From Hippophae tibetana (taxonomy: Eukaryota; Streptophyta; Magnoliopsida; Rosales; Elaeagnaceae), in the NCBI GenBank assembly GCA_037013495.1, contig JAZDXN010000029.1, positions 2,802,501 to 2,866,500 on the forward strand: a stretch of DNA of 64,000 nt, given 5' to 3'. Within the stretch, counting starts at the first letter, position 1, and each line of letters begins with the position of its first letter. Both the position numbers and the translations under genes were made by a program. Below are positions 1-13,000 of the stretch, in pieces. Under the pieces are notes generated by a model. The model did not search any database, was not told where the DNA came from, and saw nothing but the letters and a program-made list of their open reading frames with translations.

Positions 1-373
1 AGTTGTACCTTGAAACGGTCATAACTTTTGACTCGTGTGTAAAAACGACTATAATAGTATATGAAACTGAAGGTCTTATCGATATCCATAATCTTAGCTG
101 ACCTGGCTATATAAATTCATTACTTGATCCTAAATTCCATCATTTACATCACTTATCGAGGGTTTAAAGTTTTTATCACATATTTTACATTTTTGGTTTT
201 ATTCTATAGAGTTGTAATGAAGATGGTTGAGCCGACCAAGTGTATGTTTAAAAATAAACTAATGAATAAGAATATAATACAAATAATTTCATGATCCAAC
301 TAAAGAAATGAGAAGAGAAAAAGAAGAGGAGTGCTACTTTTTATTGTTTTCAATAACTTATTTGAGAAATCGC
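1..373 (+). repeat. Alpha-class monomer (first of 32)
   Basis: Alpha is the most diverged class. Its marks are GGAGTTG at the junction, CGTTTGT or CGTTTAT before the A-run, ACTATAATAG, TATGAAACTG, GGTCTTATCG, mostly GCTGACCTGGC, and often GGTTGAGCC. Alpha starts are 1, 747, 4479, 7838, 10080, 12691, 13810, 16421, 17540, 20151, 21643, 23135, 23881, 25746, 26492, 28357, 30968, 32460, 34699, 36565, 40294, 43278, 44397, 47381, 48500, 51857, 53349, 55214, 57079, 58944, 60436 and 62674. This first copy carries CGTGTGT instead of CGTTTGT, so it is slightly mixed. From 28357 on, several alphas carry CATAGCTG in place of CTTAGCTG, a sub-lineage mark. Confidence 0.9.
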
Positions 374-746
374 AGTTGTACCTTGAAGCGGTCATAACTT
401 TTCACTCGTGTTTAAAAACGACTATTATAGTATATCAAACCGAAGGTCATATCGATATCCATAATCTTAGCTAACCTGGCTATATAAATTCATCACTTGA
501 TCCTAAATTCCATCATTTACATCACTTATCGAGGGTTTAAAGTTTTAATCACATATTTTACATTTTTGGTTTTATTCTATAGAGTTGTAATGAAGATGGA
601 TGTGCCGACCAAGTGTATGTTTAAAAAAAAACTAATGACTAAGAATATAATACAAATAATTTCATGATACAATTAAAGAAATGAGAAGAGAAACAGAAGA
701 GGAGTGCTACTTTTTAATGTTTTCCATAACATATTTTAGAAATCGG
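374..746 (+). repeat. Beta-class monomer (usually follows alpha)
   Basis: Beta is marked by GAAGCGG, CGTGTTTAAAA, CTAACCTGGC (or GATAACCTGGC), CATCACTTG and often AGTTTTAATC. It follows most alpha copies, for example at 1120, 8211, 10453, 14183, 20524, 22016, 24254, 28730, 36938, 44770, 52230, 53722 and 63047. This copy has private marks: CTTTTCACTCG, GATGTGCCGACC, a nine-A run where others read AAAAATAAAC, and AGAAACAGAAG. These marks let it be traced to the monomers at 4106 and 26119. Confidence 0.87.
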
Positions 747-1492
747 AGTTGTACCTTGAAACGGTCATAACTTTTGACTCGTTTGTAAAAACGACTATAA
801 TAGTATATGAAACTGAAGGTCTTATCGATATCCATAATCTTAGCTGACCTGGCTATATAAATTCATTACTTGATCCTAAATTCCATCATTTACATCACTT
901 ATCGAGGGTTTAAAGTTTTTATCACATATTTTACATTTTTGGTTTTATTCTATAGAGTTCTAATGAAGATGGTTGAGCCGACCAAGTGTATGTTTAAAAA
1001 TAAACTAATGAATAACAATATAATACAAATAATTTCATGATCCAACTAAAGAAATGAGAAGAGAAAAAGAAGAGAAATGCTACTTTTTATTGTTTTCAAT
1101 AACTTATTTGAGAAATCGCAGTTGTACCTTGAAGCGGTCATAACTTTTGACTCGTTTTTAAAAACGACTATTATAGTATATCAAACCGAAGGTCATATCG
1201 ATATCCATAATCTTAGCTAACCTGGCTATATAAATTCATCACTTGATCCTAAATTCCATCATTTACATCACTTATCGAGGGTTTAAAGTTTTTATCACAT
1301 ATTTTACATTTTTGGTTTTATTCTATAGAGTTGTAATGAAGATGGATGAGCCGACCAAGTGTATGTTTAAAAATAAACTAATAACTAAGAATATAATACA
1401 AATAATTTCATGATCCAACTAAAGAAATGAGAAAAGAAAAAGAAGAGGAGTGCTACTTTTTATTGTTTTCAATAACTTATTTGAGAAATCGC

Positions 1493-1867
1493 AGTTGTAC
1501 CTTGAAACAGTCATAACTTTTGACTCGTGTGTAAAAACGACTATTATATAGTATATCAAACCGAAGGTCTTATCGATATCCATAATCTTCGCTGACCTCG
1601 CTATATAAATTCATTACTTGATCCTAAATTCAATCATTTACATCACTTATCGAGGGTTTAAAGTTTTTATCACATATTTTACATTTTTGGTTTTATTCTA
1701 TAGAGTTGTAATGAAGATGGATGAGCCGACCAAGTGTATGTTTAAAAATAAACTAATGAATAAGAATATAATACAAATAATTTCATGATCCAACTAAAGA
1801 AATGAGAAGCGAAAATGAAGAGGAGTGCTACTTTTTATTGTTTTCAATAACTTATTTGAGAAATCGC
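1493..1867 (+). repeat. 375-bp monomer with TA insertion
   Basis: The usual CTATTATAGTATAT reads CTATTATATAGTATAT at 1541-1556, a 2-bp gain in an alternating T/A stretch, consistent with replication slippage. This copy also has GAAACAG in place of GAAACGG, CTTCGCTGACCTCGC and ATTCAATC. The exact counterpart is 5225-5599 in HOR-A copy 2. Confidence 0.92.
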
Positions 1868-3359
1868 AGTTGTACCTTGAAACGGTCATAACTTTTGACT
1901 CGTGTGTAAAAACGTCTATTATAGTATATCAAACCGAAGGTCATATCGATATCCATAATCTTAGCTAACCTAGCTATATAAATTCATTACTTGATCCTAA
2001 ATTCCATCATTTACAACACTTATCGAGGGTTTAAAGTTTTTATCACATATTTTACATTTTTGGTTTTATTCTATAGAGTTGTAATGAAGATGGATGAGCC
2101 GACCAAGTGTATGTTTAAAAATAAACTAATGAATAAGAATATAATACAAATAATTTCATGATCCAACTAAAGAAATGAGAAGCGAAAATGAAGAGGAGTG
2201 CTACTTTTTATTGTTTTCAATAACTTATTTGAGAAATCGCAGTTGTATCTTGAAACGGTCATAACTTTTGACTCGTGTGTAAAAACGACTATTATAGTAT
2301 ATCAAACCGAAGGTCTTATCGACATCCATAATCTTCGCTGACCTGGCTATATAAATTCATTACTTGATCCTAAATTCCATCATTTACATCACTTATCGAG
2401 GGTTTAAAGTTTTTATCACATATTTTACATTTTTGGTTTTATTCTATAGAGTTGTAATGAAGATGGATGAGCCGACCAAGTGTATGTTTAAAAATAAACT
2501 AATGAATAAGAATATAATACAAATAATTTCATGATCCAACTAAAGAAATGAGAAGCGAGAAAGAAGAGGAGTGCTACTTTTTATTGTTTTCAATAACTTA
2601 TTTGAGAAATCGCAGTTGTACCTTGAAACGGTCATAACTTTTGACTCGTGTGTAAAAACGTCTATTATAGTATATCAAACCGAAGGTCATATCGATATCC
2701 ATAATCTTAGCTAACCTAGCTATATAAATTCATTACTTGATCCTAAATTCCATCATTTACAACACTTATCGAGGGTTTAAAGTTTTTATCACATATTTTA
2801 CATTTTTGGTTTTATTCTATAGAGTTGTAATGAAGATGGATGAGCCGACCAAGTGTATGTTTAAAAATAAACTAATGAATAAGAATATAATACAAATAAT
2901 TTCATGATCCAACTAAAGAAATGAGAAGCGAAAATGAAGAGGAGTGCTACTTTTTATTGTTTTCAATAACTTATTTGAGAAATCCCAGTTGTACCTTGAA
3001 ACGGTCATAACTTTTGACTCGTGTGTAAAAACGACTATTATAGTATATCAAACCGAAGGTCTTATCGACATCCATAATCTTCGCTGACCTGGCTATATAA
3101 ATTCATTACTTGATCCTAAATTCCATCATTTACATCACTTATCGAGGGTTTAAAGTTTTTATCACATATTTTACATTTTTGGTTTTATTCTATAGAGTTG
3201 TAATGAAGATGGATGAGCCGACCAAGTGTATGTTTAAAAATAAACTAATGAATAAGAATATAATACAAATAATTTCATGATCCAACTAAATAAATGAGAA
3301 CCGAAAAAGAAGAGGAGTGCTACTTTTTATTGTTTTCAATAACTTATTTGAGAAATCAC
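1868..3359 (+). repeat. Nested dimer duplication (2 x 746 bp)
   Basis: Monomers at 1868 and 2614 share ACGTCTATTATAG, CTAACCTAGC, TACAACAC and GCGAAAATGAAG. Monomers at 2241 and 2987 share GGTCTTATCGACATCC and CTTCGCTGACC. The stretch is thus dimer-dimer, 1868-2613 and 2614-3359. Its copy in HOR-A copy 2 is 5600-7091. It is older than the 10-mer duplication because both 10-mers contain it with the same private differences (GTATCTTG only in the first dimer; AACCGAAAAAG only in the second). Confidence 0.85.
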
Positions 3360-3732
3360 AGTTGTACCTTGAAACGGTCATAACTTTTGACTCGTGTGTA
3401 AAAACGTCTATTATAGTATATCAAACCGAAGGTCATATCGATATCCATAATCTTGGCTAACCTAGCTATATAAATTCATTACTTGATCCTAAATTCCATC
3501 ATTTACATCACTTATCGAGGGTTTAAATTTTTTATCACATATTTTACATTTTTGGTTTTATTCTATAGAGTTGTAATGAAGATGGATGAGCCGACCAAGT
3601 GTATGTTTAAAAATAAACTAATGAATAAGAATATAATACAAATAATTTCATGATCCAACTAAGAAAATGAGAAGCGAAAAAGAAGAGGAGTGCTACTTTT
3701 TATTGTTTTCAATAACTTATTTGAGAAATCGC

Positions 3733-4105
3733 AATTGTACCTTGAAACGGTCATAACTTTTGACTCGTGTGTAAAAACGACTATTATAGTATATCAAACC
3801 GAAGGTCATATCGATATCCATAATCTTAGCTAACCTAGCTATATAAATTCATTACTTGATCCTAAATTCCATCATTTACATCACTTATCGAGGGTTTAAA
3901 TTTTTTATCACATATTTTACATTTTTGGTTTTATTCTATAGAGTTGTAATGAAGATGGATGAGCCGACCAAGTGTATGTTTAAAAATAAACTAATGACTA
4001 AGAATATAATACAAATAATTTCATGATACAATTAAAGAAATGAGAAGAGAAAAAGAAGAGGAGTGCTACTTTTTAATGTTTTCCATAACATATTTTAGAA
4101 ATCGG
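3733..4105 (+). repeat. Gamma-class monomer (precedes alpha)
   Basis: This is the example of the class that stands immediately before alpha. The body has CAATTG at the junction, CTAACCTAGC and AAATTTTTTATC. Its last ~110 bp carry GACTAAG, GATACAATTAAAG, AATGTTTTCCATAACATATTTTAG and GAAATCGG. This tail and the alpha head form one contiguous variant tract. The tail always leads into alpha or an alpha-headed chimera. Tails at about 39440-39547 and their counterparts in the 11-mer carry only part of the marks and lead into non-alpha monomers, which suggests partial conversion. Confidence 0.87.
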
Positions 4106-4478
4106 AGTTGTACCTTGAAACGGTCATAACTTTTGACTCGTTTGTAAAAACGACTATAATAGTATATGAAACTGAAGGTCTTATCGATATCCATAATCTT
4201 AGCTAACCTGGCTATATAAATTCATCACTTGATCCTAAATTCCATCATTTACATCACTTATCGAGGGTTTAAAGTTTTAATCACATATTTTACATTTTTG
4301 GTTTTATTCTATAGAGTTGTAATGAAGATGGATGTGCCGACCAAGTGTATGTTTAAAAAAAAACTAATGACTAAGAATATAATACAAATAATTTCATGAT
4401 ACAATTAAAGAAATGAGAAGAGAAACAGAAGAGGAGTGCTACTTTTTAATGTTTTCCATAACATATTTTAGAAATCGG
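4106..4478 (+). repeat. Chimeric monomer at the HOR-A copy junction
   Basis: The first ~76 bases are alpha (GGAGTTG, CGTTTGT, ACTATAATAG, TATGAAACTG, GGTCTTATCG). From 4205 on it is the beta copy of 374-746, including GATGTGCC, the nine-A run and AGAAACAGAAG. The switch lies between 4182 and 4204, in the segment holding the ATCGATATCC motif. The length stays 373 bp, so the exchange was exactly in register within the monomer and ten monomers out of register in the array. Confidence 0.9.
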
Positions 4479-7400
4479 AGTTGTACCTTGAAACGGTCAT
4501 AACTTTTGACTCGTTTGTAAAAACGACTATAATAGTATATGAAACTGAAGGTCTTATCGATATCCATAATCTTAGCTGACCTGGCTATATAAATTCATTA
4601 CTTGATCCTAAATTCCATCATTTACATCACTTATCGAGGGTTTAAAGTTTTTATCACATATTTTACATTTTTGGTTTTATTCTATAGAGTTCTAATGAAG
4701 ATGGTTGAGCCGACCAAGTGTATGTTTAAAAATAAACTAATGAATAACAATATAATACAAATAATTTCATGATCCAACTAAAGAAATGAGAAGAGAAAAA
4801 GAAGAGAAATGCTACTTTTTATTGTTTTCAATAACTTATTTGAGAAATCGCAGTTGTACCTTGAAGCGGTCATAACTTTTGACTCGTTTTTAAAAACGAC
4901 TATTATAGTATATCAAACCGAAGGTCATATCGATATCCATAATCTTAGCTAACCTGGCTATATAAATTCATCACTTGATCCTAAATTCCATCATTTACAT
5001 CACTTATCGAGGGTTTAAAGTTTTTATCACATATTTTACATTTTTGGTTTTATTCTATAGAGTTGTAATGAAGATGGATGAGCCGACCAAGTGTATGTTT
5101 AAAAATAAACTAATAACTAAGAATATAATACAAATAATTTCATGATCCAACTAAAGAAATGAGAAAAGAAAAAGAAGAGGAGTGCTACTTTTTATTGTTT
5201 TCAATAACTTATTTGAGAAATCGCAGTTGTACCTTGAAACAGTCATAACTTTTGACTCGTGTGTAAAAACGACTATTATATAGTATATCAAACCGAAGGT
5301 CTTATCGATATCCATAATCTTCGCTGACCTCGCTATATAAATTCATTACTTGATCCTAAATTCAATCATTTACATCACTTATCGAGGGTTTAAAGTTTTT
5401 ATCACATATTTTACATTTTTGGTTTTATTCTATAGAGTTGTAATGAAGATGGATGAGCCGACCAAGTGTATGTTTAAAAATAAACTAATGAATAAGAATA
5501 TAATACAAATAATTTCATGATCCAACTAAAGAAATGAGAAGCGAAAATGAAGAGGAGTGCTACTTTTTATTGTTTTCAATAACTTATTTGAGAAATCGCA
5601 GTTGTACCTTGAAACGGTCATAACTTTTGACTCGTGTGTAAAAACGTCTATTATAGTATATCAAACCGAAGGTCATATCGATATCCATAATCTTAGCTAA
5701 CCTAGCTATATAAATTCATTACTTGATCCTAAATTCCATCATTTACAACACTTATCGAGGGTTTAAAGTTTTTATCACATATTTTACATTTTTGGTTTTA
5801 TTCTATAGAGTTGTAATGAAGATGGATGAGCCGACCAAGTGTATGTTTAAAAATAAACTAATGAATAAGAATATAATACAAATAATTTCATGATCCAACT
5901 AAAGAAATGAGAAGCGAAAATGAAGAGGAGTGCTACTTTTTATTGTTTTCAATAACTTATTTGAGAAATCGCAGTTGTATCTTGAAACGGTCATAACTTT
6001 TGACTCGTGTGTAAAAACGACTATTATAGTATATCAAACCGAAGGTCTTATCGACATCCATAATCTTCGCTGACCTGGCTATATAAATTCATTACTTGAT
6101 CCTAAATTCCATCATTTACATCACTTATCGAGGGTTTAAAGTTTTTATCACATATTTTACATTTTTGGTTTTATTCTATAGAGTTGTAATGAAGATGGAT
6201 GAGCCGACCAAGTGTATGTTTAAAAATAAACTAATGAATAAGAATATAATACAAATAATTTCATGATCCAACTAAAGAAATGAGAAGCGAGAAAGAAGAG
6301 GAGTGCTACTTTTTATTGTTTTCAATAACTTATTTGAGAAATCGCAGTTGTACCTTGAAACGGTCATAACTTTTGACTCGTGTGTAAAAACGTCTATTAT
6401 AGTATATCAAACCGAAGGTCATATCGATATCCATAATCTTAGCTAACCTAGCTATATAAATTCATTACTTGATCCTAAATTCCATCATTTACAACACTTA
6501 TCGAGGGTTTAAAGTTTTTATCACATATTTTACATTTTTGGTTTTATTCTATAGAGTTGTAATGAAGATGGATGAGCCGACCAAGTGTATGTTTAAAAAT
6601 AAACTAATGAATAAGAATATAATACAAATAATTTCATGATCCAACTAAAGAAATGAGAAGCGAAAATGAAGAGGAGTGCTACTTTTTATTGTTTTCAATA
6701 ACTTATTTGAGAAATCCCAGTTGTACCTTGAAACGGTCATAACTTTTGACTCGTGTGTAAAAACGACTATTATAGTATATCAAACCGAAGGTCTTATCGA
6801 CATCCATAATCTTCGCTGACCTGGCTATATAAATTCATTACTTGATCCTAAATTCCATCATTTACATCACTTATCGAGGGTTTAAAGTTTTTATCACATA
6901 TTTTACATTTTTGGTTTTATTCTATAGAGTTGTAATGAAGATGGATGAGCCGACCAAGTGTATGTTTAAAAATAAACTAATGAATAAGAATATAATACAA
7001 ATAATTTCATGATCCAACTAAATAAATGAGAACCGAAAAAGAAGAGGAGTGCTACTTTTTATTGTTTTCAATAACTTATTTGAGAAATCACAGTTGTACC
7101 TTGAAACGGTCATAACTTTTGACTCGTGTGTAAAAACGTCTATTATAGTATATCAAACCGAAGGTCATATCGATATCCATAATCTTGGCTAACCTAGCTA
7201 TATAAATTCATTACTTGATCCTAAATTCCATCATTTACATCACTTATCGAGGGTTTAAATTTTTTATCACATATTTTACATTTTTGGTTTTATTCTATAG
7301 AGTTGTAATGAAGATGGATGAGCCGACCAAGTGTATGTTTAAAAATAAACTAATGAATAAGAATATAATACAAATAATTTCATGATCCAACTAAGAAAAT

Positions 7401-7924
7401 GAGAAGCGAAAAAGAAGAGGAGTGCTACTTTTTATTGTTTTCAATAACTTATTTGAGAAATCGCAATTGTACCTTGAAACGGTCATAACTTTTGACTCGT
7501 GTGTAAAAACGACTATTATAGTATATCAAACCGAAGGTCATATCGATATCCATAATCTTAGCTAACCTAGCTATATAAATTCATTACTTGATCCTAAATT
7601 CCATCATTTACATCACTTATCGAGGGTTTAAATTTTTTATCACATATTTTACATTTTTGGTTTTATTCTATAGAGTTGTAATGAAGATGGATGAGCCGAC
7701 CAAGTGTATGTTTAAAAATAAACTAATGACTAAGAATATAATACAAATAATTTCATGATACAATTAAAGAAATGAGAAGAGAAAAAGAAGAGGAGTGCTA
7801 CTTTTTAATGTTTTCCATAACATATTTTAGAAATCGGAGTTGTACCTTGAAACGGTCATAACTTTTGACTCGTTTGTAAAAACGACTATAATAGTATATG
7901 AAACTGAAGGTCTTATCGATATCC
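4193..7924 (+). repeat. HOR-A copy 2, 10-mer of 3,732 bp
   Basis: This is a near-exact repeat of the preceding 3,732 bp. I saw no difference at any diagnostic site between the copies beyond the chimeric first monomer. The copy ends inside the alpha monomer that starts at 7838, which continues as a full alpha (GCTGACCTGGC, CATTACTTG) instead of switching to beta. The near-identity implies recent duplication or active homogenisation. Confidence 0.92.
5225..5599 (+). repeat. 375-bp monomer with TA insertion (copy)
   Basis: This is the copy of 1493-1867, 3,732 bp downstream, with the same TA insertion, GAAACAG and CTGACCTCGC marks. Confidence 0.92.
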
Positions 7925-10079
7925 ATAATCTTAGCTGACCTGGCTATATAAATTCATTACTTGATCCTAAATTCCATCATTTACATCACTTATCGAGGGT
8001 TTAAAGTTTTTATCACATATTTTACATTTTTGGTTTTATTCTATAGAGTTGTAATGAAGATGGTTGAGCCGACCAAGTGTATGTTTAAAAATAAACTAAT
8101 GAATAAGAATATAATACAAATAATTTCATGATCCAACTAAAGAAATGAGAAGAGAAAAAGAAGAGGAGTGCTACTTTTTATTGTTTTCAATAACTTATTT
8201 GAGAAATCGCAGTTGTACCTTGAAGCGGTCATAACTTTTGACTCGTGTTTAAAAACGACTATTATAGTATATTAAACCGAAGGTCATATCGATATCCATA
8301 ATCTTAGCTAACCTGGCTATATAAATTCATCACTTGATCCTAAATTCCATCATTTACAACACTTATCGAGGGTTTAAAGTTTTTATCACATATTTTAAAT
8401 TTTTGGTTTTATTCTATAGAGTTGTAATGAAGATGGATGAGCCGACCAAGTGTATGTTTAAAAATAAACTAATGAATAAGAATATAATACAAATAATTTC
8501 ATGATCCAACTAAAGAAATGAGAAGCGAAAATGAAGAGGAGTGCTACTTTTTATTGTTTTCAATAACTTATTTGAGAAATCGCAGTTGTACCTTGAAACG
8601 TTCATAACTTTTGACTCGTGTGTAAAAACGACTATTATATAGTATATCAAACCGAAGGTCTTATCGATATCCATAATCTTCGCTGACCTGGCTATATAAA
8701 TTCATTACTTGATCCTAAATTCCATCATTTACATCACTTATCGAGGGTTTAAAGTTTTTATCACATATTTTAAATTTTTGGTTTTATTCTATAGAGTTGT
8801 AATGAAGATGGATGAGCCGACCAAGTGTATGTTTAAAAATAAACTAATGAATAAGAATATAATACAAATAATTTCATGATCCAACTAAAGAAATGAGAAG
8901 CGAAAATGAAGAGGAGTGCTACTTTTTATTGTTTTCAATAACTTATTTGAGAAATCGCAGTTGTACCTTGAAACGTTCATAACTTTTGACTCGTGTGTAA
9001 AAACGACTATTATATAGTATATCAAACCGAAGGTCTTATCGACATCCATAATCTTCGCTGACCTGGCTATATAAATTCATTACTTGATCCTAAATTCCAT
9101 CATTTACATCACTTATCGAGGGTTTAAAGTTTTTATCACATATTTTACATTTTTGGTTTTATTCTATAGAGTTGTAATGAAGATGGATGAGCCGACCAAG
9201 TGTATGTTTAAAAATAAACTAATGAATAAGAATATAATACAAATAATTTCATGATCCAACTAAATAAATGAGAACCGAAAAAGAAGAGGAGTGCTACTTT
9301 TTATTGTTTTCAATAACTTATTTGAGAAATCACAGTTGTACCTTGAAACGGTCATAACTTTTGACTCGTGTGTAAAAACGTCTATTATAGTATATCAAAC
9401 CGAAGGTCATATCGATATCCATAATCTTGGCTAACCTAGCTATATAAATTCATTACTTGATCCTAAATTCCATCATTTACATCACTTATCGAGGGTTTAA
9501 ATTTTTTATCACATATTTTACATTTTTGGTTTTATTCTATAGAGTTGTAATGAAGATGGATGAGCCGACCAAGTGTATGTTTAAAAATAAACTAATGAAT
9601 AAGAATATAATACAAATAATTTCATGATCCAACTAAGAAAATGAGAAGCGAAAAAGAAGAGGAGTGCTACTTTTTATTGTTTTCAATAACTTATTTGAGA
9701 AATCGCAATTGTACCTTGAAACGGTCATAACTTTTGACTCGTGTGTAAAAACGACTATTATAGTATATCAAACCGAAGGTCATATCGATATCCATAATCT
9801 TAGCTAACCTAGCTATATAAATTCATTACTTGATCCTAAATTCCATCATTTACATCACTTATCGAGGGTTTAAATTTTTTATCACATATTTTACATTTTT
9901 GGTTTTATTCTATAGAGTTGTAATGAAGATGGATGAGCCGACCAAGTGTATGTTTAAAAATAAACTAATGACTAAGAATATAATACAAATAATTTCATGA
10001 TACAATTAAAGAAATGAGAAGAGAAAAAGAAGAGGAGTGCTACTTTTTAATGTTTTCCATAACATATTTTAGAAATCGG
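7838..10079 (+). repeat. Transition 6-mer (2,242 bp) between HOR-A and HOR-B
   Basis: Six monomers run from one alpha start to the next: alpha, beta (with TTTTAAATTTTT), two 375-bp monomers, a CTTGGCTAACC monomer and a gamma. The alpha-beta pair at 7838-8583 recurs at 10080, 13810 and 17540 with the same TATATTAAACC and TTTTAAATTTTT marks. The last two monomers match the end of HOR-A (from 7092). The stretch links the two 10-mer families and is probably the source from which HOR-B was built. Confidence 0.8.
8584..9333 (+). repeat. Two adjacent 375-bp monomers
   Basis: Both 8584-8958 and 8959-9333 carry the TA insertion (TATATAG at 8636 and 9011) and the rare GAAACGTTC. They part in the second section: the first keeps CGATATCC, TTTTAAATTTTT and GCGAAAATGAAG, while the second has CGACATCC, TTTTACATTTTT and AACCGAAAAAG, as in the monomer at 2987. 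The second therefore looks like a head copied from the first joined to a HOR-A-type tail, a single-monomer out-of-register exchange. Confidence 0.87.
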
Positions 10080-13000
10080 AGTTGTACCTTGAAACGGTCA
10101 TAACTTTTGACTCGTTTGTAAAAACGACTATAATAGTATATGAAACTGAAGGTCTTATCGATATCCATAATCTTAGCTGACCTGGCTATATAAATTCATT
10201 ACTTGATCCTAAATTCCATCATTTACATCACTTATCGAGGGTTTAAAGTTTTTATCACATATTTTACATTTTTGGTTTTATTCTATAGAGTTGTAATGAA
10301 GATGGTTGAGCCGACCAAGTGTATGTTTAAAAATAAACTAATGAATAAGAATATAATACAAATAATTTCATGATCCAACTAAAGAAATGAGAAGAGAAAA
10401 AGAAGAGGAGTGCTACTTTTTATTGTTTTCAATAACTTATTTGAGAAATCGCAGTTGTACCTTGAAGCGGTCATAACTTTTGACTCGTGTTTAAAAACGA
10501 CTATTATAGTATATTAAACCGAAGGTCATATCGATATCCATAATCTTAGCTAACCTGGCTATATAAATTCATCACTTGATCCTAAATTCCATCATTTACA
10601 ACACTTATCGAGGGTTTAAAGTTTTTATCACATATTTTAAATTTTTGGTTTTATTCTATAGAGTTGTAATGAAGATGGATGAGCCGACCAAGTGTATGTT
10701 TAAAAATAAACTAATGAATAAGAATATAATACAAATAATTTCATGATCCAACTAAAGAAATGAGAAGCGAAAATGAAGAGGAGTGCTACTTTTTATTGTT
10801 TTCAATAACTTATTTGAGAAATCGCAGTTGTACCTTGAAACGTTCATAACTTTTGACTCGTGTGTAAAAACGTCTATTATAGTATATCAAACCGAAGGTC
10901 ATATCAATATCCATAATCTTAGCTAACCTAGCTATATAAATTCATTACTTGATCCTAAATTCCATCATTTACAAGACTTATCGAGGGTTTAAAGTTTTTA
11001 TCACATATTTTACATTTTTGGTTTTATTCTATAGAGTTGTAATGAAGATGGATGAGCCGACCAAGTGTATGTTTAAAAATAAACTAATGAATAAGAATAT
11101 AATACAAATAATTTCATGATCCAACTAAAGAAATGAGAACCGAAAAAGAAGAGGAGTGCTACTTTTTATTGTTTTCAATAACTTATTTGAGAAATCACAG
11201 TTGTACCTTGAAACGGTCATAACTTTTGACTCGTGTGTAAAAACGACTATTATAGTATATTAAACCGAAGGTCATATCGATATCCATAATCTTCGCTGAC
11301 CTGGCTATATAAATTCATTACTTGATCCTAAATTCAATCATTTACATCACTTATCGAGGGTTTAAAGTTTTTATCACATATTTTACATTTTTGGTTTTAT
11401 TCTATAGAGTTGTAATGAAGATGGATGAGCCGACCAAGTGTATGTTTAAAAATAAACTAATGAATAAGAATATAATACAAATAATTTCATGATCCAACTA
11501 AAGAAATGAGAAGCGAAAATGAAGAGGAGTGCTACTTTTTATTGTTTTCAATAACTTATTTGAGAAATCGGAGTTGTACCTTGAAACGGTCATAACTTTT
11601 GACTCGTGTGTAAAAACGTCTATTATAGTATATCAAACCGAAGGTCATATCGATATCCATAATCTTAGCTAACCTAGCTATATAAATTCATTACTTGATC
11701 CTAAATTCCATCATTTACAACACTTATCGAGGGTTTAAAGTTTTTATCACATATTTTACATTTTTGGTTTTATTCTATAGAGTTGTAATGAAGATGGATG
11801 AGCCGACCAAGTGTATGTTTAAAAATAAACTAATGAATAAGAATATAATACAAATAATTTCATGATCCAACTAAATAAATGCGAACCGAAAAAGAAGAGG
11901 AGTGCTACTTTTTATTGTTTTCAATAACTTATTTGAGAAATCACAGTTGTACCTTGAAACGGTCATAACTTTTGACTCGTGTGTAAAAACGACTATTATA
12001 GTATATCAAACCGAAGGTCATATCGATATCCATAATCTTGGCTAACCTAGCTATATAAATTCATTACTTGATCCTAAATTCCATCATTTACATCACTTAT
12101 CGAGGGTTTAAATTTTTTATCACATATTTTACATTTTTGGTTTTATTCTATAGAGTTGTAATGAAGATGGATGAGCCGACCAAGTGTATGTTTAAAAATA
12201 AACTAATGAATAAGAATATAATACAAATAATTTCATGATCCAACTAATAAAATGAGAAGCGAAAAAGAAGAGGAGTGCTACTTTTTATTGTTTTCAATAA
12301 CTTATTTGAGAAATCGCAATTGTACCTTGAAACGGTCATAACTTTTGACTCGTGTGTAAAAACGACTATTATAGTATATCAAACCGAAGGTCATATCGAT
12401 ATCCATAATCTTAGCTAACCTAGCTATATAAATTCATTACTTGATCCTAAATTCCATCATTTACATCACTTATCGAGGGTTTAAATTTTTTATCACATAT
12501 TTTACATTTTTGGTTTTATTCTATAGAGTTGTAATGAAGATGGATGAGCCGACCAAGTGTATGTTTAAAAATAAACTAATGACTAAGAATATAATACAAA
12601 TAATTTCATGATACAATTAAAGAAATGAGAAGAGAAAAAGAAGAGGAGTGCTACTTTTTAATGTTTTCCATAACATATTTTAGAAATCGGAGTTGTACCT
12701 TGAAACGGTCATAACTTTTGACTCGTTTATAAAAACGACTATAATAGTATATGAAACTGAAGGTCTTATCGATATCCATAATCTTAGCTGACCTGGCTAT
12801 ATAAATTCATTACTTGATCCTAAATTCCATCATTTACATCACTTATCGAGGGTTTAAAGTTTTTATCACATATTTTACATTTTTGGTTTTATTCTATAGA
12901 GTTGTAATGAAGATGGTTGAGCCGACCAAGTGTATGTTTAAAAATAAACTAATGAATAAGAATATAATACAAATAATTTCATGATCCAACTAAAGAAATG

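Larger units (their letters stand above)
461..4192 (+). repeat. HOR-A copy 1, 10-mer of 3,732 bp
   Basis: Rare marks recur exactly 3,732 bp later: GATGTGCC (601 and 4333), the TA insertion in TATTATATAG (1545 and 5277), and GAGTTCTAATG (960 and 4692). 3,732 is ten monomers plus the 2-bp insertion. The order is beta, alpha, beta, a 375-bp monomer, two similar dimers, CTTGGCTAAC monomer, gamma. The copy edge is known only to about 23 bp (450-472 and 4182-4204) because neighbours are identical there. Confidence 0.93.

Noticed and set aside
1-14. Array edge at the window start
   Set aside because: The window happens to begin at the motif I use to phase monomers. The phase is arbitrary, and nothing shows that the array begins here.
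108-116. TATATAAAT as a true gene promoter
   Set aside because: It recurs in nearly every monomer without a coding region downstream, and such motifs are common by chance in about 29% GC sequence.
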